The translations under genes and the position numbers were made by a program. Shown here piece by piece: positions 35,801-44,160 of a stretch of DNA of 64,000 nucleotides; position 1 is the first letter of the stretch; every line of letters starts with the position of its first letter. The stretch comes from Bifidobacterium sp. ESL0728 (GTDB taxonomy: Bacteria; Actinomycetota; Actinomycetes; Actinomycetales; Bifidobacteriaceae). Under the pieces are notes generated by a model that searched no databases, was not told the origin of the DNA, and saw nothing but the letters and a program-made list of their open reading frames with translations. The stretch lies in NCBI RefSeq assembly GCF_029392015.1, contig NZ_CP113925.1:2232001-2296000 (forward strand). The letters are read 5' to 3'.

Positions 35801-36215
35801 CACTTTCTTCACCTTCGGCATCCTTGCCTGTACAAACCACCCTGCTCGCTTTAGAAGAGACATCATCGAAAACCGTCTTGTTCTCAACGATTCGAGACGT
35901 ATTGACCGCACCTGCTTTCGCGGGTTTTGCGTGATCACGCCACAAACGAACCGATGCCCAATAACGTTTCCCCGGTTCAAGCGGTGTCCCAGCCAACGCA
36001 ACGCCTTCGAAACCGTTATCGAGCACCTTGCCGCTATCCCAGATATCGCCAACGCCAGCCGTGGCCTTTGCAAGGGTGCTTGCGACAATTACCCGATAAG
36101 CCACAACATCAGTGATTTCGGCTCCAGCACCGCTTTCCCGCCATCGAAGCACAGGATTGGAACCGCAAGTCAGATCGACGGGAGCGATCCTATCGTCTAT
36201 CAAAATTTGTATCAC
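32877..36215 (-). CDS. GH78 alpha-L-rhamnosidase
   Basis: The protein of about 1112 residues is a family 78 glycoside hydrolase that removes terminal alpha-L-rhamnose. Beta domains at the N terminus (ATGSSTRPARQFVYRMWTNG) precede an (alpha/alpha)6 catalytic domain with DSWTRERAPYEADAWIQQ, which holds the expected Asp and general-acid Glu, and PTEWPMYLILAVYDWW. The C-terminal beta-sandwich starts after NMLRAQGGGTMEAWDSSLKP. There is no signal peptide, so it works on imported oligosaccharides. Several Ser/Asn/Asp-rich inserts (for example about residues 470-495 and 775-800) interrupt conserved blocks. The start is a GTG at 36215 without a visible ribosome site and is uncertain. It opens the catabolic island. 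Confidence 0.93.
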   Translation of the reverse strand: MIQILIDDRIAPVDLTCGSNPVLRWRESGAGAEITDVVAYRVIVASTLAKATAGVGDIWDSGKVLDNGFEGVALAGTPLEPGKRYWASVRLWRDHAKPAKAGAVNTSRIVENKTVFDDVSSKASRVVCTGKDAEGEESADKFDTEANGASGWAAPATFGTWPGPQWQATPIWADVSGIPENVGNSRGWAFLRNEFTLPNKPILWATLYATGSSTRPARQFVYRMWTNGSFVGCGPVFPIGDEARVDGYDVTALLHSGANALGVVAYTLEDQRFAAQLDVEFIDGEVRHYGTGSSWKAMPGAGVYPDSASIGTQYFQAPAENIDSQHYPFGFDEPGFDDSLWSAAVAKPRFARLEPTPTDKLRLRYCRPVVISRLPDRGAVLDFGGVQIGGVRVRSHCPESLELDIRYGEVCNADGSVKYRLDTSNVYEDRWHIRPTDDSGESDKEADKALETWGMRVFRYVELHAVDGNELYNPDSCGNDDSAAQNGQTMQGGAQAHTFCRSEDQDGTDVAGFHGANDSWLNVTELIDSGELEIEVASLIYPKTTGDANFRSSNPTLNDVWSLCARTIDACNGNIYADSWTRERAPYEADAWIQQQCHLALDDAPTLARYTVDYLIANRTWPTEWPMYLILAVYDWWMRTGEESQIRAQYEHLKILLPQRFWDNRFGLIVKDPGESSHTDGDLVDWPQSERDGFVFGRVNTVINALASQAYADMTVLAQITGEDDDAELFDNRSKRIRKGINTWLYDESQGAYCDGLVDVPRQINGKSATPHRPKPGNSLSNASEATGDGIETENRRLHNPADSTIAVDRDDCELGQAIRGLRIGHCSLHASAFVLEFGQVPEDRLPKVTDYLRSRGMACSVYTAAVYLDGLYRAGYGADANPLIAAPEGRRTWGNMLRAQGGGTMEAWDSSLKPNLTYSHPWAASPVYLLPEGLLGIRPIEPGYRTFLVMPQPGEVSEAKVSVPVRTGTITVRCRKVDSGIIPTAMDSADSSSNNAAVTAFTSDFAGPSAKSCGVNDVQSSQQGNVSDGCLQLDIDVPPDCSALVVLPSLADGSMGMVLVDRKPCGAEQIKQPRYIAGVRCLSNSWLLPPLESGHHVVRTVALPSDLIGVQ

Positions 36216-36339
36216 AAATAATCACGCTACCTTGTGCATCTTACGAAATTCACGCCAAATCCCACAATAATAAGGAAAACCGCCTTATATTCCGGAACCT
36301 TGCCGTCGCTATCGGAGCACGGCACCGGCGCCAAGCCGC

Positions 36340-37227
36340 TTATTGCCGGTAATCGCTCATCGACGAGAAGAGGCCGGACATGCCACCGCCACCACCCGCG
36401 GGCTTTTCGCTGTCGCCGGTGTAGAGCTCAATCAGCTTCTTGTCGCCGGACTCACGCGCCAGCGCCTCGAAGAGCACGTCGGCCTGCCAACGCGCCGAAG
36501 CCCAGACGATATACCAGATGATGCCGGTGAACAGCAGCCCGGTGATGATCGGCGAGCTTGCCATGCCCCAGAAATAGCCGAAGACGGCAAGTCCGCTGAT
36601 CACGACCATATAGATTCGCCTGGCCGAAAGCAGCACGCCGTTTTTGACGACCGCATACCATTTCGCGTTCGGGTATTCCACGACGAGCACCAGCGAGACC
36701 AGCAGCGATTGGATGAGAAAGATGATGCAAATGGAAAGGATCGGGACCATCACGGCGCCGAAACCGAGTTTCACCATAATCTGCATGGAATAGGAGAACG
36801 TGAAGATGAAGAACCCGTAAATCGCACCCTGCACGATCGCACGGGGAAGCAGACGGATAAAAGCACGGAAATACGGGCGAATGCAGGCCGCGGTATCGTC
36901 CGGCGCGACGTAAGGACCGGCAATCCAGTCGGGAGGCCGATAGCCTTCGTCAAGCATGCGGGCCCGACGTTTGCTCGCGCGCCCAAAGAGTGTCGGCTGG
37001 TCACGGAAAAGCGCGAAGCCGGCCGCGATGCCGGGCGAACTCAAGACAAGGGCCAGCGTAAGGGCCGGGTAATAGTCCAGATTCTGCACCACCACCCAGA
37101 TGGCGATCAGGGGAATGATGCCGACAAACATGCACCAACCCGCCATCAGCAGGACGTAGACGCTGCCCGCTATCAGGCCGAAAGCCTCACCGAGGTTATG
37201 GTTCTTGCCATTGGACGTTGCCGCCAT
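36340..37227 (-). CDS. YesL-like (DUF624) membrane protein
   Basis: The 295-residue protein has about six hydrophobic segments, including VYVLLMAGWCMFVGIIPLIA and ALVLSSPGIAAGFALF, and ends in a Gly-rich tail. DUF624 proteins such as Bacillus YesL usually accompany sugar ABC transporters, as here, where the importer genes lie directly upstream. The ATG at 37227 has GGAAGGAAG at the right distance. The biochemical role of the family is not known. The gap to the GH78 gene (36216-36339) shows nothing else. Confidence 0.8.
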   Translation of the reverse strand: MAATSNGKNHNLGEAFGLIAGSVYVLLMAGWCMFVGIIPLIAIWVVVQNLDYYPALTLALVLSSPGIAAGFALFRDQPTLFGRASKRRARMLDEGYRPPDWIAGPYVAPDDTAACIRPYFRAFIRLLPRAIVQGAIYGFFIFTFSYSMQIMVKLGFGAVMVPILSICIIFLIQSLLVSLVLVVEYPNAKWYAVVKNGVLLSARRIYMVVISGLAVFGYFWGMASSPIITGLLFTGIIWYIVWASARWQADVLFEALARESGDKKLIELYTGDSEKPAGGGGGMSGLFSSMSDYRQ

Positions 37228-37415
37228 CACGCACTTCCTTCCGCCTTGAGCTTTGACCCGTTCCAGAATGCATATCCGACATCGTAAAGTTTATCGCTTT
37301 GTGTTGTTGCCTATCACAATAGAGACAATGGTACGAAAATCCGATGTATGCGACGCAATGAAATCACTGCAAGTAGCACACATCGGATTCTCGCCTTTCA
37401 TGGAATTCAGCTATA

Positions 37416-38321
37416 TCAGCCCTTCATACCGGAGGTTGCGATGCCTTCGATGAACTGCTTCTGGCCGATGAGGAAGACGATGATGATCGGGAGCACCGAG
37501 ATGACGGAGCCAGTCATGATCATCGCGTAATCCGCGTTGTACTGGGAGATGAACTGCTTCAAGCCGATCTGAATGGTCCACAGGTTTGCGGAACGCAAGT
37601 AGATCAACGGGCCCATGTAGTCATTCCACGTGTTGGTGAAGGTGATGATCGCCAACGCCGCGATCGACGGGCCGGAAAGCGGGAGCACGATCTTCCAGTA
37701 GATGCCGAACTCGCTCAGGCCGTCGAGTCTTGCCGCCTCCGACAAATCCTCGGGTATCGTGTCGTAGAACTGTTTCATCATGAACACGCCGAACGCGCCG
37801 AACGCCTGCAGCAAAATGATGGACCAACGGGTGTCGGAGAGGCCGACGGCCGCGATCATCTTGAACTGCGGAATCATGTAGGCCTGCCACGGCACGGCCA
37901 TCGTCGCGATGTAGACGAGGAACAGGGCGTTGTGGCCGCGGAACGGAATCTTCGAGAAGCCGTACGCAGCGAACGAACCGGTGAATACCTGCAAGGCCGT
38001 GACGATAATCGCGAAGAACAAGGTGTTCAGAATCCACGTGGTCATGTTGGACTTCGTCCAAATAGCCGCGTAATTATGCCATTGCCATACCGAAGGGAAC
38101 CACTTGATCGGAACGGTATAGACTTCGTTGTTCGGCTTCAGGGACGAAAGAACCATCCAGAAGAACGGCAGCAAAGTGAACGCGGCCACCACGATCATGG
38201 CAAGATAACCGACAACCTTGCCGATGATCTTGAGCGGGGATACGGGCTTTTTGTTGAAGGGGACCTCGGGTGACACGGCACCGGCCTCAGCCAATTGAGG
38301 AGCTACAGCTTGTGCAGACAT
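37416..38321 (-). CDS. Carbohydrate ABC transporter permease (MalG-type)
   Basis: This 301-residue protein has six transmembrane segments and the binding-protein-dependent permease loop EAARLDGLSEFGIYWKIVLP (EAA motif) that contacts the ATPase. It starts 1 bp after the other permease stops, so both are translationally coupled. The N terminus has a Pro/Ala-rich cytoplasmic lead. As in most bifidobacterial CUT1 importers, the ATPase is not encoded here, and a shared MsiK-type ATPase elsewhere is likely. Substrate: an oligosaccharide from the rhamnose/uronate glycan, by context. Confidence 0.92.
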   Translation of the reverse strand: MSAQAVAPQLAEAGAVSPEVPFNKKPVSPLKIIGKVVGYLAMIVVAAFTLLPFFWMVLSSLKPNNEVYTVPIKWFPSVWQWHNYAAIWTKSNMTTWILNTLFFAIIVTALQVFTGSFAAYGFSKIPFRGHNALFLVYIATMAVPWQAYMIPQFKMIAAVGLSDTRWSIILLQAFGAFGVFMMKQFYDTIPEDLSEAARLDGLSEFGIYWKIVLPLSGPSIAALAIITFTNTWNDYMGPLIYLRSANLWTIQIGLKQFISQYNADYAMIMTGSVISVLPIIIVFLIGQKQFIEGIATSGMKG

Positions 38322-38322
38322 A

Positions 38323-39330
38323 TTAGTCCTCCTTCGAATTGTTGTACCAGAACTGAATCAGCGTGACCACCATGCAGATGAACAGCAGCACCAAAGACAC
38401 TGCCGAAGCATAGCCGTAATCGCCGTTGTCGAAGGCCACCGAGTAGATGTACTGGGCCAGCACTTCTGTGGTCGTTCCAGGCCCGCCATCTGTCATGATC
38501 AATGTCAAATCCAAGATCTTGAACGAGCCTATCGTCAATGTGACCATCACGAAGAACAGTGTCGGACGCATGCACGGCACGGTGACATGCCAGAAACGCT
38601 TCCATCCGTTCGCGCCGTCCAGCTCCGCCGCCTCGTACAATTCGCTGGGAATCGTCTGCAGGCCAGCCAGCAGAAGAATCATGTAGTAGCCGACCTCGCG
38701 CCACGTGCCGACGATGATGACCGCGGGCATTGCCCACTTGGTCGAACCGAGCCAGCCGGGCACATTGCCGTCGCCCACGAAAAGCTTCAGGAACTGGTTG
38801 ATCGGGCCGGACTTCGGGTCGAAAAGCATGGCCCAGACCTGCGCCGCAGCCACCATCGAAGTGACATAGGGCATAAAGGCGACCGTGCGGAAGAACCCAC
38901 GTCCCTTGAGCTTGGAGTTCAGCAACACCGCAAGACCGAAGGCAATCGCCAACGTCAGCGGAATATGAACCAGCGAATAGTAGAACGTGTGCCAAACGGT
39001 CTGCCAGAAGATGCGGTCGTGAACCAGACGCACCCAGTTCACCAGCCCGTTGAACACCGGCATGCCGAACGCCGACCACTTGGTGAAGGCGATGTAGAAG
39101 AGCGAAAGCACCGGAACCAGCGTCAACAGGATGAAGCCGATGAAGTTCGGTGAAATGAAGATCAGGCCGTTGCGAAGATTGCGATGCGAAATCGCCTTTG
39201 CATCCAGCTTTCCGCTTTTTTGTCGTTGCGGTTCCGGCGGTTTGTTGCGTGCCTCGACGGCGCCCGCCTCCCCTACCGCGGCGAGATCGGCGCCCACCTC
39301 GGCAACATCCGAACTAGAAGAATCTGACAT
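38323..39330 (-). CDS. Carbohydrate ABC transporter permease (MalF-type)
   Basis: The 335-residue protein has six membrane segments and the EAA loop YEAAELDGANGWKRFWHVTVP. The start at 39330 (MSDSSSSD) has AGGAGGAGG upstream. The ATG at 39366 would lack this and adds unrelated residues. The N-terminal 55 residues are polar and Ala/Glu-rich. It lies between the binding-protein gene and the second permease gene. The 260-bp leader between binding protein and permease includes a short hairpin. Confidence 0.92.
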   Translation of the reverse strand: MSDSSSSDVAEVGADLAAVGEAGAVEARNKPPEPQRQKSGKLDAKAISHRNLRNGLIFISPNFIGFILLTLVPVLSLFYIAFTKWSAFGMPVFNGLVNWVRLVHDRIFWQTVWHTFYYSLVHIPLTLAIAFGLAVLLNSKLKGRGFFRTVAFMPYVTSMVAAAQVWAMLFDPKSGPINQFLKLFVGDGNVPGWLGSTKWAMPAVIIVGTWREVGYYMILLLAGLQTIPSELYEAAELDGANGWKRFWHVTVPCMRPTLFFVMVTLTIGSFKILDLTLIMTDGGPGTTTEVLAQYIYSVAFDNGDYGYASAVSLVLLFICMVVTLIQFWYNNSKED

Positions 39331-39434
39331 CGCTGCCTCCTCCTTGAATATGCAGCCAATGCACACAAGCCACCAACCACTTCGTCCACAACGGCTTGTT
39401 GCATCTTGTCAATTTTTATTACATTAAAACAATT

Positions 39435-39448
39435 ATTGCCTCGGCAAT
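39435..39448 (-). other. Short hairpin between binding-protein and permease genes
   Basis: ATTGCC and GGCAAT pair around a 2-base loop in the 262-bp spacer, with a weak A/T-rich run on the minus-strand 3' side. Such elements often lower expression of permeases relative to the binding protein. The evidence is thin. Confidence 0.35.
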
Positions 39449-39591
39449 ATAAAGACCGACCAGCCCTTATCCGGTAATCAAAGCTGCCAACCCGATACGG
39501 ACTTGCCGGTCTCCCGTCTATTTGTCGCGACCGTTGCGGCTGTGGCGAACGGCCACGACAAACACAAATGATTCAGACGGTTTCACTTGGC

Positions 39592-40953
39592 TCAGTCAAC
39601 GTTGCTGAGCACGCCCTGGTTCTTGACATCCTCCTGGCACTGCTTGATTGCAGCATCAGGCTTCGTGGTGCCAGTGAGAATCGAGGAGTTCATGGTCTTG
39701 AGAAGAGTCTGGACCGTATCGGTGGCATCGCTGACAGGAGCCTCAAGCTTCATGTCGAACTTGGACCAGGCATCCTTGGATTCCTGATCGGTGGCCATAC
39801 CGTCGGCCGCAAAGAAGTCCTTGGTGACCTTGTCGTTGATGTAGGCAGGAGTCGTGGTGAGCTTGGCAAGCGTATCGGCGCCGCCTTCGCCAACGGCCCA
39901 TTCAACGAACTTCTTGGCGGCTGCGGCCTTCTGGCCGGTGGACTTGGCCGAAACCATCAGGCCGGTCGGGCTGCCGAAAGTGACTGGAGAAGCAGGAATC
40001 TTCTTGCTCGGGTTCTGCGGAATCGGAGCCATGCCCCAATCGAATTTCTGGGCGTCGCCGGTCTTCTGCTGGCTCAGGAACGAAGCGGCATACCAGGTGC
40101 CCATCGGCATCATGGCCGCCTTCTGCGTACCGAACTGCGCCTGATACTGCACCTTGTTGGTGAAGGAGGTGTTGTAGTCGATGGTCAACTTCTCGTTCTG
40201 CCACTTCAAAGCACGCTGATAATAAGGCTTCATGTAGCCGAAGTCACCCTTGAGATAGGTCTTCTCGGCGGGCTGGCCGTTCTGGGCGAGCGCGAAGGAC
40301 TGGGTCAGGGACTGCCAGTTGTGCTGATACATCGGATAGACGGAATTGGCGTCATATCCGGCGGCGGGCAGCTTCTTCTTCAGCTCTTCGCCGGCCTTGG
40401 TGTAGTCGTTCCAGGTCCAAGTGGCATCGGGCGTCTTGACACCGGTCTTCTTGAACATGTCCTTGTTATAGAAGAGAACCCAGTGATCGGCGCGGTACGG
40501 CAGGGCAAAGTACTTGCCATCCTTGGTCTTGTACATCGAATCGTCGAAGCTCTTGTGGCTGGCGTACTCCTTGGCGATATCACTGATATCGGCCAGACCA
40601 CCGGACTTGGCATAAGTATTGTATTTGACGGTGTTCTTCAGCGGGAATACATCGGGCTGCGCGCCAGCGGAGATATCGGCGGTGAGCTGCTTGTCGTAGT
40701 CGTCTGCGCTGTATTCCTTGAGCTTGATGGTGACGTTCGGATATTCCGCTTCAAAACCATCGACGAGCTTTTGGAATTCCGGGGTCATCTTCAGCGACCA
40801 CCCACCCATGGTGATTTCGGTTTTCGCGTTCTTATCGAACGCATTGGCATCCGATGCGCCGCTCTTCTGCGCGCCACCGCCGCCACAACCCGCGAGAAGC
40901 ATTGCGAGCGCGGAGACCGCCGCTAAGGCACCTACTGGACGTGAGACTTTCAT
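39592..40953 (-). CDS. Carbohydrate ABC transporter substrate-binding lipoprotein
   Basis: The 453-residue protein starts MKVSRPVGALAAVSALAMLL with lipobox LAGC, and belongs to the family 1 extracellular solute-binding proteins (CUT1). Core blocks such as TEITMGGWSLKMTPEFQKLV and YALPYRADHWVLFYNKDMFK are typical. The ATG at 40953 is chosen over 40959 because AAAGGA is then 7 bp upstream. It is the first gene of the importer operon and is preceded by a 17-bp inverted repeat at 41075-41091 that also occurs upstream of the LacI gene at 49801. Confidence 0.94.
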   Translation of the reverse strand: MKVSRPVGALAAVSALAMLLAGCGGGGAQKSGASDANAFDKNAKTEITMGGWSLKMTPEFQKLVDGFEAEYPNVTIKLKEYSADDYDKQLTADISAGAQPDVFPLKNTVKYNTYAKSGGLADISDIAKEYASHKSFDDSMYKTKDGKYFALPYRADHWVLFYNKDMFKKTGVKTPDATWTWNDYTKAGEELKKKLPAAGYDANSVYPMYQHNWQSLTQSFALAQNGQPAEKTYLKGDFGYMKPYYQRALKWQNEKLTIDYNTSFTNKVQYQAQFGTQKAAMMPMGTWYAASFLSQQKTGDAQKFDWGMAPIPQNPSKKIPASPVTFGSPTGLMVSAKSTGQKAAAAKKFVEWAVGEGGADTLAKLTTTPAYINDKVTKDFFAADGMATDQESKDAWSKFDMKLEAPVSDATDTVQTLLKTMNSSILTGTTKPDAAIKQCQEDVKNQGVLSNVD

Positions 40954-41074
40954 ATTCAAATCCTTTCTTCAAGGCTTCTTCGCCTATTACAAAGGACTAA
41001 CGCGCTACGTTTATGTAGCCCGTCGCATCCTTTATTTTTTCAGAGTACACAAATGGCAACAAGGAAATAGTCTG

Positions 41075-41091
41075 TTGCCATTATTTGTCAA
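41075..41091 (-). promoter_or_regulatory. Probable operator of the importer operon
   Basis: TTGCCATTATTTGTCAA is an imperfect palindrome with half-sites TTGCCA and TGTCAA around TTATT. It lies about 120 bp upstream of the binding-protein start. The same sequence with two changes (TTGCCATTACTTGCCAA) lies at 49745-49761 next to the LacI gene, so this is a likely shared operator. Confidence 0.65.
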
Positions 41092-41344
41092 ATTGGACTA
41101 AACATTATCACAGAAGATTTATCGTAAAAAGTCTGGAAAACAGCCAATCAGCAGCGTTTACGCTTTGAGCAGGCACAGCTTTTCTCTCCATACAGACGCC
41201 GTGCGCTGGTAGGCTCAGAGGCATGGGATGGCAACAGAATTCGTGCGTGGCTCCACGAAATCGTATTTCGTCCAAACCGATAATTTCTCCCTTTCAAACG
41301 GGACGGAATGAAGCGTCGGACAGATAGCAAAGGAGTATCAGCCC

Positions 41345-42946
41345 ATGACTACAGCAAGCAACAACCAGGAATCGTCGAAAAAAATCGCCGGCGGCTTTGC
41401 GTCTTCGGTCAGCGTTGCACCGGAGCAATTGTGGACAGCAACAAGCGGAGACCTAAGTCAACGGCGAAAGCGCCTTGACCCGCCCGCTCCTACGGCCCAA
41501 CCAGAAGATGCAACCACCGTGGTCATCGATCCGACGCGACAGTACCAGCTTTGGGAAGGAGCCGGCGCGGCCGTCACCGATTCCAGCGCCTCACTTCTGA
41601 TGCACAGCATGAACGCCGAACAACGCCACGCCATCCTCGAAGAAATGTTCAGCCCGGACCAGGGCGGTTTTTCATCGGTGCGCATTTCCATCGGTTCTTG
41701 CGATTTCGTCAGCCAGAAATATTACAGCTATGACGATCTGCCTAAGGGCATCGGCACGGACCCGAATCTCGAGTACTTCTCCATCGGCAAGGGTGCCCCC
41801 GGCGCTCCGGACGCCACCAAGGACCTGAAAAACATCATCCCCGTGCTGCAGGAGATCATGGCCATCAACCCGGCCGTCAAGGTGATGGCCTCGCCGTGGA
41901 GCCCACCGGCCTGGATGAAGGTCGGAGGCAAGTTCGAAGGCGACGGAAAACTCCGGCTCGGCGATTACGTCGGCAACGGCTACCGTCGGCAGGACACGGT
42001 TGATTACGTCTACGCGCAGTATTTCGTCAAATTCATCGCCGCCTACGCCAGCTACGGTATCCCCATCACATCGGTGACCATGCAGAACGAACCAGGCAAT
42101 TCCCCGCAATGGCCCATGGCCATCTGGACGCCGGAGGAACTGACGAAGTGGGGCAGCGAATACCTGCGACCCTGCCTCGACGCGTCGTTCCCCGACGTCG
42201 AAATCTACTTCGGCGACGACGGGCTGCGCTTCTTCCAGCGCCCGGTGAGCGACTACATGACCCCGGCCCAAGCCCAGTGCTTCGCCGGCGTCGCCTTCCA
42301 TACATACTCCGGCCTGCCCAAGTGGGTGCTCAACGGCACCCGTCAGTTCCCGGGGTGGAAGGCCTGCATGAGCGAGCGCCGCTGCATGCTCGACGAGACG
42401 GTGGACGAGGCCAGCCACGTGATGTTCGGCGAGATCGGCACCGGCCTGGTACGCAACAATGTGGGGCTCATCAACCTGTGGAACCTCGCGTTGGACGAGC
42501 AGGGCTTCCCGAGCTACGCCAAAACGCGCGGCCGCCGCGGGGTCATCACCATCGATTCGACCACCGGCAAGGTCAAGCGCAACCTCGAATACTTCATGCT
42601 GCGCAACTTCGGCCAGGACGTGCGCCCCGGCTCGCGGCGCGTGGCCTCCACCAACCACACCCCCGACGGACGGCACGGCGGCTTGGGCTCGGTCGCGTTC
42701 ATCGAACCGGACGGACGTGGCTATGCCGGCTTCCTCTACAACCCGACCGACAAGCCCATTGATGCGGCCGTCACTTTCGCCGGTGAGGGTGCAGCCTGGC
42801 GCCATGTCACCGTCCCGCCCTATGGCACCGTGAGCTTCCACCTGTCGTATTCGCCGATCAACGTAAGCGTTGCGCCTGCGGACGATGATTTCAAAATCAC
42901 CTACACCCCGCACCCCGCCGATGACCACGACGAGCGCATTTTCTGA
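41345..42946 (+). CDS. GH30 glycoside hydrolase
   Basis: The 533-residue protein is a family 30 glycosidase of the glucosylceramidase-like type. The acid/base Glu is in VTMQNEPGN. By alignment in my head the nucleophile Glu lies in ACMSERR, and LWNLALDE follows, typical of GH30. The N-terminal 65 residues are polar, and a beta-domain closes the C terminus. No signal peptide is present, so it is intracellular. GH30 includes beta-glucosidases, beta-xylosidases and beta-glucuronidases. Among uronate catabolism genes a glucuronidase is attractive but unproven. It is divergent from the importer operon and carries AAAGGAG 9 bp before the start. Confidence 0.9.
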   Translation: MTTASNNQESSKKIAGGFASSVSVAPEQLWTATSGDLSQRRKRLDPPAPTAQPEDATTVVIDPTRQYQLWEGAGAAVTDSSASLLMHSMNAEQRHAILEEMFSPDQGGFSSVRISIGSCDFVSQKYYSYDDLPKGIGTDPNLEYFSIGKGAPGAPDATKDLKNIIPVLQEIMAINPAVKVMASPWSPPAWMKVGGKFEGDGKLRLGDYVGNGYRRQDTVDYVYAQYFVKFIAAYASYGIPITSVTMQNEPGNSPQWPMAIWTPEELTKWGSEYLRPCLDASFPDVEIYFGDDGLRFFQRPVSDYMTPAQAQCFAGVAFHTYSGLPKWVLNGTRQFPGWKACMSERRCMLDETVDEASHVMFGEIGTGLVRNNVGLINLWNLALDEQGFPSYAKTRGRRGVITIDSTTGKVKRNLEYFMLRNFGQDVRPGSRRVASTNHTPDGRHGGLGSVAFIEPDGRGYAGFLYNPTDKPIDAAVTFAGEGAAWRHVTVPPYGTVSFHLSYSPINVSVAPADDDFKITYTPHPADDHDERIF

Positions 42947-42967
42947 CCACCGACTTTACACAAACGC

Positions 42968-43009
42968 GAAGCGCCGCCTCCCGATTCAAAGGGAGGCGGC
43001 GCTTCGTTT
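42968..43009 (+). terminator. Terminator of the GH30 gene
   Basis: AAGCGCCGCCTCCC and GGGAGGCGGCGCTT form a perfect GC-rich stem followed by CGTTTGTTT. It begins 22 bp after the stop codon. A diverged relative lies at 45038-45075, on the other side of the AbiE pair. Confidence 0.9.
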
Positions 43010-43039
43010 GTTTCGTTGGAACAATGTTTATTAGTAAGA

Positions 43040-43163
43040 TATATAAAGTACTTGTACTTTATATATAGTTTACTAGTTTGTCAAATAATCAGTGTGTTGA
43101 CAACATAATCTTGTTTATATACGTTTTTAGTAGCAATTGATAAAGTACTTGTACTTTATCAAT
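43040..43163. promoter_or_regulatory. Two near-identical palindromes controlling the AbiE pair
   Basis: The 20-bp core ATAAAGTACTTGTACTTTAT occurs at 43042-43061 and again at 43140-43159, each extended by flanking complementary bases to 26-28 bp. The copies are 98 bp apart. AbiEi antitoxins are known to bind inverted repeats in their own promoters, so these are probably the autoregulatory operators. A TTGACA at 43097 lies between them. Confidence 0.85.
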
Positions 43164-43174
43164 ACAATAAACGT

Positions 43175-43212
43175 TTGTCAAATTACCGCGTGTGGGCTAG
43201 TATTGAAGAATG
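43175..43212 (+). promoter_or_regulatory. Leaderless promoter of the AbiE pair
   Basis: TTGTCA at 43175-43180 and TAGTAT at 43198-43203 are 17 bp apart. The ATG at 43210 starts 6 bp after the -10 box, so the transcript should begin at or within a base or two of the start codon. No Shine-Dalgarno sequence is present. The second palindrome ends 11 bp before the -35 box. Confidence 0.7.
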
Positions 43213-44160
43213 GTTGCGCAATACGTTTTTTATAAAAGGAAAAGCCGCAAGGAAATATCCGACGCGGTAAGAGAAGAAAGCGCTGTCTTCAATAACGTAT
43301 TGAGCGCTTCCGCAGTCAAGAAAATCTACGATAATCTTCAAGAGCGCCAGTTTCTTCTGCAAAAGGTATTTTTGTCCGGCTTTAGAAATTATCTGGTCTC
43401 CCCCGAAGCGAATCTGTTCAAGGAATTACGGATATCCAAGAAAGGCAAAGAAAAGGATCTCATCAGGCTAATCCCCAGAAACGAACCGGTTTCCCCTTAT
43501 GCCGTAGCGCTTTCACTTTCCGGCCGCACTTATATTTCACATTACTCAGCGCTGTATCTCAATGATTTGACCTTGAATATTCCTAAACCCATCTATGTCA
43601 AAAAGAAAAGGACGAAAGCGAAACCGTCGGAACGAAACGAGGAATTGTCTCAAGCCCAAATCGACCAAGCCTTTGCTGCTCCTGCAAGAATGACCAACAA
43701 CATATACACATTCAACTATGACGGCAGACCATATGAAGTCTACTTGCTGGATCAATCTGCAACCATAGATAAAGGCATTACCGAGATGCAGGTGTCAAAC
43801 GCCCCGTCAGGGATATCCGTAAGCGGCATTGAAAAAACGCTTATCGAATGCACCGTGAAACCAGAGTATTCAGGCGGGGCACAAAACGTGTTGGAAGCAT
43901 TCGCAAGAGCCAAAGGCGAGCTAAAAGTGCTCAGAATGATGCAATTGCTTGATAACGGCGAATACTGGTACCCGTACGGAAAGAACATCCTGTTTTACAT
44001 GGACAGAGCCGGCTACTCCGAGAAACAGAAAAATCTTGTTGTTGAAAGGCTGAATCCCAACAAACAAAAATTCAACATGTATCTGCAAAAGAACATGCAT
44101 GACAAGTTGTTTGACCCGGACATTGGAATCTATTATCCAAAAGGATTAGGTGCCCTATGA
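43210..44160 (+). CDS. AbiEi-family antitoxin (type IV toxin-antitoxin)
   Basis: The 316-residue protein fits the AbiEi family by its place before the AbiEii nucleotidyltransferase, its size, and features such as PYAVALSLSGRTYISHYSAL near residue 96 and GISVSGIEKTLIECTVKPEY near residue 200, which match the (T/S)-x-x-(R/K)(A/T)(L/I)-(I/V)D-type block of AbiEi. The N terminus probably holds the winged-helix DNA-binding domain. Such proteins neutralise the toxin and repress their promoter. The stop overlaps the start of the toxin gene by 4 bp. Base composition is lower in GC than in neighbouring glycan genes, a sign of transfer. Confidence 0.82.
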   Translation: MVAQYVFYKRKSRKEISDAVREESAVFNNVLSASAVKKIYDNLQERQFLLQKVFLSGFRNYLVSPEANLFKELRISKKGKEKDLIRLIPRNEPVSPYAVALSLSGRTYISHYSALYLNDLTLNIPKPIYVKKKRTKAKPSERNEELSQAQIDQAFAAPARMTNNIYTFNYDGRPYEVYLLDQSATIDKGITEMQVSNAPSGISVSGIEKTLIECTVKPEYSGGAQNVLEAFARAKGELKVLRMMQLLDNGEYWYPYGKNILFYMDRAGYSEKQKNLVVERLNPNKQKFNMYLQKNMHDKLFDPDIGIYYPKGLGAL

